Assembly (NCBI GenBank): GCA_041648755.1
Contig: JBAZOJ010000194.1
Location: 1-7,062, forward strand
Direction: 5' to 3'
DNA: 7,062 bases
Origin: JBAZOJ01 sp041648755
GTDB lineage: Bacteria; Planctomycetota; B143-G9
Shown: one piece after another, positions 1-6,200 of the stretch
Layout: each line of letters begins with the position of its first letter
How positions within the stretch are numbered: the stretch's first letter is position 1
Program-made: the position numbers and the translations under genes
The notes under the pieces: model-generated
Told to the model about the DNA's origin: nothing
Databases searched by the model: none
The model's input: the letters and a program-made list of their open reading frames with translations, nothing else

Positions 1-1983
1 AAAAGGGGTGCCGATGTCATTGGCGCACAGGAGCCCGTTTTCGCGATCCGAAGTGTATTGCAGGCTGCTATACTCCCGAAGGTAGATGAAAGGCCGTTCG
101 CGATTTCCGATCCAGATTCGTCCCGATGGATCCTGGCAACGTGACACGTGTGGAGCAGGGGGATTACATCCGCTTCCACCCCCGCCCCCACCTGAGACCG
201 TGGAATAGTACATCAGAGCCCCGCCAGGCGTTTGGCAGCAATTGCTGTCCAATGCGGGAGATAGCCAGACTGAACCGGGGACCGTCTCAGGAAAGCCCAA
301 TGCGTCGAGTAGGTGGTCCATCTTCCAGGGAGACCAGAAACGGCACTTCTGCGGACGCAGAAAGATGGAACTGCTGCTCCAGGACCAGTTGTCACCAGGT
401 GCGGTGCGGTAGTCAATGGGCAGCGGTCCGGCGTCATCCACCCGGGGACCCCCGATTGCGACACACTCGGTTATCTCCCAGCGTGCCCTTTCGAGCCCAT
501 TCGGCGACCGCAGGGAGGAGATTGCGTGAACGGTATAGTTGTCGAACGAGACGAATGAGAGGATGCCTCTGCGAGCCGCCATGAGATAGTCGTTAAGCGG
601 CGAAGTCTTGTAGGGGTTTGACCGGGTGAAAAGGTGCCCGAAGTGCGACAGTACAGTGCCAAGGACAAGCGGACGCCCGCTTAGTTCTGCAAGTCCCGAC
701 AGGTCTGCTTCACACTTCAGATGGGTTGCATCCACGGTCGAAGCCTGAACGTAAAAGTTTCCGCAAGAGACAAGACACGGCACCTTCTGCGTGAGATCGT
801 CGGCGCCGGGAGCAAGCTCGATCACCGATCCGTCTGTGTTGGACGTAATGCTCAAGACCTGCCCGGACGGTTTTATTCCAGCAGCAGCGTCAATCGCCTG
901 CTGGAGGGTGAAGGCGGGATTGTCGAAGTCGAGCGGAGCAAGGCACAATGCGAGGCGAACCGCAGGGGACGCACTGTTGACGTTGACCGGATGGAATGCC
1001 TCGGCCGACAAAGCACATTTGGAGGCGCCTGACGGCGCGTTTTCACGGAAAGACAGTATTGTCTTTGCTTTCCCGGTCGCGGGATCGATAACTCGCTCTG
1101 ACATCAGGAAGCGCGTGACCAGGATGGCCCCGTTGTCGTCGAAGTACTGTGCTCGATAGCGGCAGTCATAACTGAACACGGAGAAGTCAAATTGGGGTTC
1201 CTGGCGGAGGTCTTTGATCTCCGTTTCCCTACCGAATCCGTCCGCGCTGGGTCTCCACGAATGCACCGTCAGAAACGGCCGCATAGCCTCGTACTCGGTT
1301 TCCGTCAACTGGTAGGTAGTGCCGTTGTCAGTGGTCGAGAAGTTTCGTATCTGCTCGACCGATCGCAGCGGAGTGTACGAGCCCGATGAAAAGCGCAGCA
1401 TCGCGATTGGGTCGATCAGGTGCTCGAAGCGCGCCTTGAGGGCGGCGCGGTCGTCGGCGGAGAGCGCCATTGCGTCGATGCGGAAGACGGCCATATAGAG
1501 GCCGCGCAGAAGGCGGGGGGTGATGGAGTTCAGGTTCAGCTTGCCCTGTTCGTCCTCGACCTCGACGCTGACGGAGAGTGTATCGCCGTTGGGCAGCACC
1601 CTGGGGATGGCCTTGTCAAGCTCGGCCTGGGGCACGATCAGCTCGGGGTCTGCATCGTAGTCGGGGGTGTTGTAGGGGGCGAGATTGGCTACGTTGGCTG
1701 GGGTGGGCGTCGGAAACGCCGTTGGAGGGGGATACGTCGCGCGAAATTCGTTTTCGTAGGTGCCGCGGCGAAGCTGGCCCTTGGCGAGTTCCAGGGCAGA
1801 CAGCGCGTAGCGCCGGGCAATCTGCTGGTCGAGGGTGCGGGCGGCGCTGGTCTCGTTGGAGTGGCAGATGTACACAAGGGGCACGGCAATGGCGAGCAGC
1901 CCGGCGAGGATGAGGATGACCATCACCAGCGCGACGCCGGTGTTCTCTCTTGTATGATGGCCCCAGGACTGTTCAAATTCCAT
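1..1983 (-). CDS. Giant GspK-like pseudopilin, second paralogue (3' end beyond window)
   Basis: Translating the minus strand from the ATG at 1983 gives 661 codons without a stop, running off the window at base 1, so the C-terminus is missing. The start has GGAG five bases upstream. Residues 1-16 are a hydrophilic leader ending in Gly; then GVALVMVILILAGLLAIAV forms a prepilin-like hydrophobic helix with Met, not Glu, at mature position 5, as is usual for GspK. A Pro/Thr linker follows (about 85-95). GspK-type motifs come next: DEQGKLNLNS (144-153), PLRSVEQIRNF (205-215), MRPFLTV, and VNVNSAS (333-339), the last like the VNVNTA motif of GspK. A glycine run lies at 598-605. The protein aligns along its whole visible length with the product of the gene at 3246-7062, closely for the first ~250 residues and loosely after. 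The visible part ends just before where that paralogue begins its LamG-like domain, so a similar distal half is likely. A role as a minor pseudopilin in a type II secretion or pilus-like tip is inferred. Confidence 0.92.
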   Translation of the reverse strand, partial: MEFEQSWGHHTRENTGVALVMVILILAGLLAIAVPLVYICHSNETSAARTLDQQIARRYALSALELAKGQLRRGTYENEFRATYPPPTAFPTPTPANVANLAPYNTPDYDADPELIVPQAELDKAIPRVLPNGDTLSVSVEVEDEQGKLNLNSITPRLLRGLYMAVFRIDAMALSADDRAALKARFEHLIDPIAMLRFSSGSYTPLRSVEQIRNFSTTDNGTTYQLTETEYEAMRPFLTVHSWRPSADGFGRETEIKDLRQEPQFDFSVFSYDCRYRAQYFDDNGAILVTRFLMSERVIDPATGKAKTILSFRENAPSGASKCALSAEAFHPVNVNSASPAVRLALCLAPLDFDNPAFTLQQAIDAAAGIKPSGQVLSITSNTDGSVIELAPGADDLTQKVPCLVSCGNFYVQASTVDATHLKCEADLSGLAELSGRPLVLGTVLSHFGHLFTRSNPYKTSPLNDYLMAARRGILSFVSFDNYTVHAISSLRSPNGLERARWEITECVAIGGPRVDDAGPLPIDYRTAPGDNWSWSSSSIFLRPQKCRFWSPWKMDHLLDALGFPETVPGSVWLSPALDSNCCQTPGGALMYYSTVSGGGGGGSGCNPPAPHVSRCQDPSGRIWIGNRERPFIYLREYSSLQYTSDRENGLLCANDIGTPF
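1234..1938 (-). repeat. Paralogous N-terminal block of the GspK-like genes, copy 1
   Basis: From the Gly at the predicted cleavage site to the end of SWRPSADGF, this 705-base block aligns without a gap to 6357-7061. By hand count 188 of 235 encoded residues are identical. It covers the helix, the Pro/Thr linker and the first part of the GspK-like core. Many synonymous differences exist, so the copies are not a very recent duplication. Confidence 0.85.
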
Positions 1984-1988
1984 TTACA

Positions 1989-1992
1989 CTCC
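1989..1992 (-). promoter_or_regulatory. Ribosome binding site of the second GspK-like gene
   Basis: The minus strand reads GGAG, then TGTAA, then ATG at 1983. The spacing of five bases is good. It supports this ATG as the start, and so the 16-residue leader ahead of the hydrophobic helix. Confidence 0.65.
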
Positions 1993-2038
1993 GGGACGGG
2001 GATGCAGGCGATCAAAGCCCTTGTGTTTCCCCGGCTAA

Positions 2039-2044
2039 AGTATA
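2039..2044 (-). promoter_or_regulatory. Possible -10 element in the 123-base intergenic gap
   Basis: In the only gap between genes (1984-2106) the minus strand contains TATACT, five of six matches to the bacterial -10 consensus, about 55 bases before the ATG at 1983. No good -35 hexamer is found 16-18 bases upstream. A TTGCAT at 2055-2060 is too close (10-base spacer). The rest of the gap shows no strong hairpin followed by T residues, so read-through from the upstream gene remains equally plausible. The consensus used is that of sigma-70, which may not apply to this organism. Confidence 0.2.
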
Positions 2045-2106
2045 ACGCCCGTCTATGCAAACGCTATTCGGAGTTGCAGATCGCGCAATTGATGGGTGGG
2101 CTCGCG

Positions 2107-3249
2107 CTATCGCGGGAGGATGCCACCCGGTAAATATACTTCTATCGAGTAAACGCGAGGGAACCAGACCGGTGTCCCGGCTGTGTGCGCCTGTGCTGTG
2201 GAAAACCGCGAGCCCCGCGTCCGGACAAAGACCTTGTTCACGTCAACGTCCGAGAAAGTCACCCACTCGTTGCCAATCAGGAGCACATTGGTGACATCGG
2301 CATCTTCCTCGCCGCTTCGCGCATATACGCCGTCGGTGGTGTCAAGGGGTATCTCCGTATCGCCCGCTGTGATATTGCGGGCAAGGGAGTACCTGGCCTC
2401 CGCTTCGGGCACCATTCCGAGGATGACAAGGACGCGCTGAGGCAGAACATACTCGTCGGGAGTAGATACTCCCATCGGGGGATAGGCGAAGTCGCGCCAG
2501 CCTACGGGGAACGATGCCGAGCCCATCATCTCGGGCGCGAGCATCCTGTAGGCGTCCCACTTGACTTCAGGCCCGCGCGGGCCGGTCTTGGCAACGGGGG
2601 AAACGGTCGTATCCCATGTGGTCGTACCGGTCACCCCGAACCGAATCTCAAAGAAGAGAACATGGTCAGAGATAGGGACGAGGTGGTGGCCGATCTCATC
2701 CGGAAAGGTTGTCAGCGAGGAACCCAACGCTACTCCCCAGCGAATTCCCCGCCAAAGCCTGGGCTGCAGGGGCAGAAGGTTGTTTGCGCTGTCAACGCGC
2801 CATGGGTCGCTTGCGTACATAATGTTGCAGGGATAGGGTGGCTTGGCGCAATCCTCGTCTATCATAAAATCGCCGTCATCGTCGAGCCCGTTGGGGATTT
2901 CCTCGTCGATCTTGCCATCGCCGTCGTCGTCAATTCCGTTTCCCGCCATAGCCAGCGAAGACTCCATGTCGGGAGGTGTTACGGATGAGAACGTAATGAC
3001 CGGCCTGCCGCTGTTCCACACGCAGGTGCAATACCGGTCAGAGGGCTCGGAGGTGCGGGGAAAGGCCCCGGCGAGGTCATTGCGGATCTGGGAGAGGAGG
3101 GCATTTGCCTCGATATCGAGCGCGGCGGCCTCGCTGGTCGTCTGCCAGTTGATGACGCTGGAGCGAAGGAAGACCGCCAATGCAACGCCCAGCACAAGGA
3201 AGATCGAAACGGCGATCAGCAGTTCGAGAAGCGAATAACCTTTTTTCAT
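2107..3249 (-). CDS. GspJ-like pseudopilin with C-terminal repeat module
   Basis: This gene encodes 380 residues ending at TAG (2107-2109). The start MKKGYSLLELLIAVSIFLVL is a classic type IV prepilin/pseudopilin signal: basic leader, Gly4 as the cleavage site, Glu at mature position 5, then a hydrophobic helix to about residue 27. The ATG at 3249 was chosen because it gives this short leader and has GGAGAGG just upstream; an in-frame ATG 15 codons earlier lies inside the preceding gene. Residues 104-133 hold two tandem Asp-rich loops. The middle region, with LWRGIRWGV and HVLFFEIRFG, resembles the GspJ family, whose members form the pseudopilus tip with GspI and GspK. GspJ proteins are usually around 200 residues, so this one is much enlarged. 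Residues 292-364 are a copy of the module found three times in the upstream gene. The start overlaps the upstream stop by four bases, suggesting coupled translation. The prepilin assignment is firm; the J assignment is likely but not certain. Confidence 0.93.
   Translation of the reverse strand: MKKGYSLLELLIAVSIFLVLGVALAVFLRSSVINWQTTSEAAALDIEANALLSQIRNDLAGAFPRTSEPSDRYCTCVWNSGRPVITFSSVTPPDMESSLAMAGNGIDDDGDGKIDEEIPNGLDDDGDFMIDEDCAKPPYPCNIMYASDPWRVDSANNLLPLQPRLWRGIRWGVALGSSLTTFPDEIGHHLVPISDHVLFFEIRFGVTGTTTWDTTVSPVAKTGPRGPEVKWDAYRMLAPEMMGSASFPVGWRDFAYPPMGVSTPDEYVLPQRVLVILGMVPEAEARYSLARNITAGDTEIPLDTTDGVYARSGEEDADVTNVLLIGNEWVTFSDVDVNKVFVRTRGSRFSTAQAHTAGTPVWFPRVYSIEVYLPGGILPR
2158..2376 (-). repeat. 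Shared ~70-residue module, copy in the GspJ-like protein
   Basis: Residues 292-364 of the GspJ-like protein run from NITAGDTEIPLD through NVLLIGNEWVTFSDV to TRGSRFSTAQAHTAGT and WFP. The same order of elements occurs three times in the neighbouring GspK-like protein: an opening like 'D..TT.I.LD', a central 'hh.(I/V).(D/N)E.h..s', and a closing 'RG..G(T/S)..AHTAGT....P'. This copy has a longer loop after LDTTDG. I do not assign it to a named domain family. A small beta-rich binding or docking module is the most likely nature. Confidence 0.7.
2851..2940 (-). repeat. Two tandem Asp-rich calcium-loop-like repeats in the GspJ-like protein
   Basis: Residues 104-133 read NGIDDDGDGKIDEE, then IP, then NGLDDDGDFMIDED: two units with a 16-residue period. 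The D.DGDG.ID pattern is that of calcium-binding loops of the EF-hand, dockerin or thrombospondin type 3 kind. The second unit has Phe in place of Gly after DGD and may bind less well. GspK proteins are known to bind calcium, but such loops are not part of standard GspJ. Calcium binding is inferred from the residue pattern only. Confidence 0.7.
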
Positions 3250-3258
3250 GGCCTCTCC
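3246..3258 (-). promoter_or_regulatory. ATGA start/stop overlap with internal ribosome binding site
   Basis: The upstream gene ends GAG AGG CCA TGA (stop 3248-3246) and the GspJ-like gene starts at ATG 3249-3247, sharing ATGA. GGAGAGG (3258-3252) lies inside the end of the upstream coding region and is well placed for the ATG. This arrangement usually gives coupled translation, so the two products are probably made in related amounts. Confidence 0.8.
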
Positions 3259-6200
3259 GTATGCTCGAAGACGATATCCGGCTCCTGTACCCACAAGTCT
3301 ATCTTATCGACCTGTGGCAGCAATTTCCATGAATGGCGCGTGGGGTCGTTGGGCAGCCAGGCGCCGCGAAGATACTCGTTCATCACTCGTATGGTGTAGT
3401 TGTCGGTGATAACGGGCTCGGAGCCGCGAGAAATGGAGAAGTCAGTGGATTTGGAGGTGAAGTGGAAGACGTTTGGGGAAACCGGCTCGCGGACGAAGTC
3501 GCGGTCATCGGCGACATCGGCCCAGAAGTGCAGCAGCACGTAGGGGTCGGCGGGGAGAAGCTCGGACCAGGTCAATCCCAGTAACCGTGCGCCGGGCCGG
3601 TTGCGGCGGAATTCGAAATAGTTGGTCTGTGTTCCGTTCTTGTCGTCAAAGTCGTAAACCGAGGGCGCAAGGCAGGGGAACTGCACTGCGAGAGTGCCAG
3701 CGGTGTGCGCAGCGGGGACCGAGCCGAAGACGCCCCTGGCGAACTTGTACACATAGATTTTCTCCGCTGGAAGGTATTCATAGGAAATCCGCACGATCTC
3801 GTCGTCGATTCTCGAGCAGCGGTTATACGCCAAGGCATTCGTGGGATCCAAGTATGATGTAGTGTTTGCGTCGAGGTCCACGGGCAACGGGGCGACTGAG
3901 AACCAGTCCAGAGGCAGCGCCCAGGTACCCGCCTTGTGTGCGGCGGGGGTAGTGCCGAGCATCCCGCGCTGAGCAGGGGAATAGACTCCATTCAACTTGG
4001 ATATCCCGATAATCTCGTCGTCAACCTGAACGAGGAAAGAGATCGCATCGGAGATACTATATGAGAGATAGATCTCTGTTGTCGTGGGGTCAATGTTGTC
4101 AGTAATGCGACAGGGGGGATTCTTTGGCTTGGCGATGAATTCAAAGCCCGAGTCGCCCACGAACCCGTCGTCCTTGCCCGGTGCCGAGAAGAAAAAGACT
4201 TGCACTTTTCCGGTCTCGGGGTCGCCCGAAGTTGTTGTACTTGACGTGCCGCAGAACACGAAGACATTCTCATCCAGAGGAAGAGTGGTTGAGAAGGCAG
4301 CGTTTTTGGGTGCGCAAAAGACGTGTGCATATGCGCCTGGACCTTGGTCGAATACCGAGTCCATATCGAGCGTCATTTTCTGCGGGTCACGGCCGGATTT
4401 CCTGAAGACTCTGTCCTTGGAGGAGGCTGTATAGGAGAGCAGTGTTACCTCATCGCCCACCTTTGGGGTGCCTCCGTGCCAAAACGCGGAATCGAACCCT
4501 CCCGCGATTATCGCGGCGGGCAGTATCTTCGTGCCGACGGGGAGGAGGGAAGGCTTGGTGCCGCCAATCTCTCTGCGCAGCGAAAGGAAAGATGTGGCCG
4601 TCTTTGCGCCGTAGAAGATAACCTCGTCCTCGACGCGCATGTAGCCGGTGTCGGGGTAGCCTTCGGTTGAGTCAACATCCAGCGTTGCCGGGTCGGCGTC
4701 CACGTCGGCCGTGATGACCGGAAAGGTGCAGGGCCACTTCCCAGTCAATCCAATGCAGTAACCGTCCGACCGGGAAGCGGATGTCGAGTATTCGAGCAGG
4801 ACGGGGCGATTATCCACGAAGATGGAGCACTGGCCCGGCTGGTTACCTCCGATGTGGCAGACGATATACATCCAGGTTTCGCGGGGGAAGTTCTGCGCGG
4901 TCAGACGGTAACTGAAAGTGCCCGCCACGCCGTTGTCGTCCTCCACGCGGAGTGTCAAAAGCCCGTTCTGGATGTATAGCTGTGTTGACCCGGTTACCCC
5001 TGCAGTTGCAGGCTGCACCCCAAACAGACGATGCATCGTCGTGTCAGAAGAAGGATCCCAGCCCTGAGCCTTGAACCACCCGCCAACCGCAAAACAATCA
5101 TTGCCCGGGACAATATCGACGTACGTAGGGCCGATGTCGTCGGCCAAAATGGATTGGTCGTCTCTTTCCGAGAAGAAAGATCTACGACTGGAAGCGCGCG
5201 AATATGCAAGCACTTTGCGGGAGGTGGGGTGGGCTTCCAACGCATTGGCGAACCACCCGGCGATATGCATAGCGCTCTGGTTCATTGAAGCAGAGCTGGT
5301 ATTGCTGCGAACCCCGAACCACGCATATGTTCCGGAGCCGTCACTGAAGGGCAGGTCCAGTTGGATATCGGGCGACAGCCAGAAGGATGGCGGGGCGGTC
5401 TCCAAAAAGCCGGAAGCGCCGGGCGCGTTGTCAATTGCCCAGGAGGCGGTGATCTCGCGCTTCTGCGGCCCTGCAAAAGAAACCGACGAGTTCGTAGTGC
5501 CGAAACTGCCACCGAAGTCGGTCAGGTTGTCGAACGACAGTGGCGCGGTATCGTCAAGGCGCGGCCCGCCCACGTTGACGACCTCAGTGACAAGCCAATG
5601 CGCTTTTTCAAGACCTTCCGGGGACTGAAGCGAGCATTCTGACCGCAAAGTATAGATGTCGTACGAGACACGGGTGAACAGGGCTCTGTTCGCCTGAGCC
5701 AGGTAAGTGGCGAATGGGGGCACTTCAGTCTGCTCAGCAGTAGTGAAGAGGTTGTTGTAGCCAAGAACCACGGTTGAGATATCCAGGGGGCGCTGGTCGG
5801 AAGCGATAAGGCCTGAGAGGTCGTCAGAGCTTTTCAGCGTTGTGGCACTGTCGTAGGAAACGCTGAAATACGATTGGCCGCACGCGACAAGGGAAGGCAC
5901 CTTGAAAGTGAAATCATCCGAGTCAGGGATCAGTTCCAGCGTGTAGCCGCCTGTGGTCGAGGTGATGTTGCGCACACGCCCGACAGCTTTCATCCCTTTG
6001 GCGTCAGCGATTGCGTCGGATAGAGAGAACTTGGGGTCATCAATGTCGAGCGGCGCCAGGCAGAATGCGAGCAGGACGGTGAAGGGCGCATTGTTGATAT
6101 TGACGGGGTGGAATTCCTCGCGAGTGAATGCGGCGTAATAGCAGTTAGACGGCGGGGCTTCGGGCACGGTGACAAAGTACGAGACTAGGCCGGTTACAGC

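Noticed and set aside
126..584. A 152-codon plus-strand frame and overlapping short frames
   Set aside because: The minus strand here is an uninterrupted frame homologous to the paralogue. The plus-strand product is Arg/Pro/Ser-rich without any family pattern.
2018..2040. A terminator hairpin (AGCC ... GGCT) in the intergenic gap
   Set aside because: The stem is only four base pairs with a long loop and no T run after it.
1420..2133. A 237-codon open frame on the plus strand
   Set aside because: It lies opposite the N-terminal part of the second K-like gene, has low-complexity Gly/Val/Asp composition, and mirrors a strongly conserved coding block on the minus strand. It is an antisense shadow.
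2185..2988. A 267-codon open frame on the plus strand
   Set aside because: It is opposite the GspJ-like gene, whose prepilin signal and ribosome binding site are clear. No recognisable motif is present in the plus-strand translation.
3250..3294. An upstream ATG at 3294 for the GspJ-like gene
   Set aside because: It would add 15 residues before MKKGYSLLELL, overlap the upstream gene far more, and lengthen the prepilin leader. The ATG at 3249 has a well-placed GGAGAGG.
3675..4109. A phage tail-fibre gene, suggested by the RG..GT..AAH..G motif
   Set aside because: Similar motifs come to mind in phage structural proteins, but the frame begins with a prepilin helix and a GspK-like core and sits beside another prepilin gene. 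No phage gene is present.
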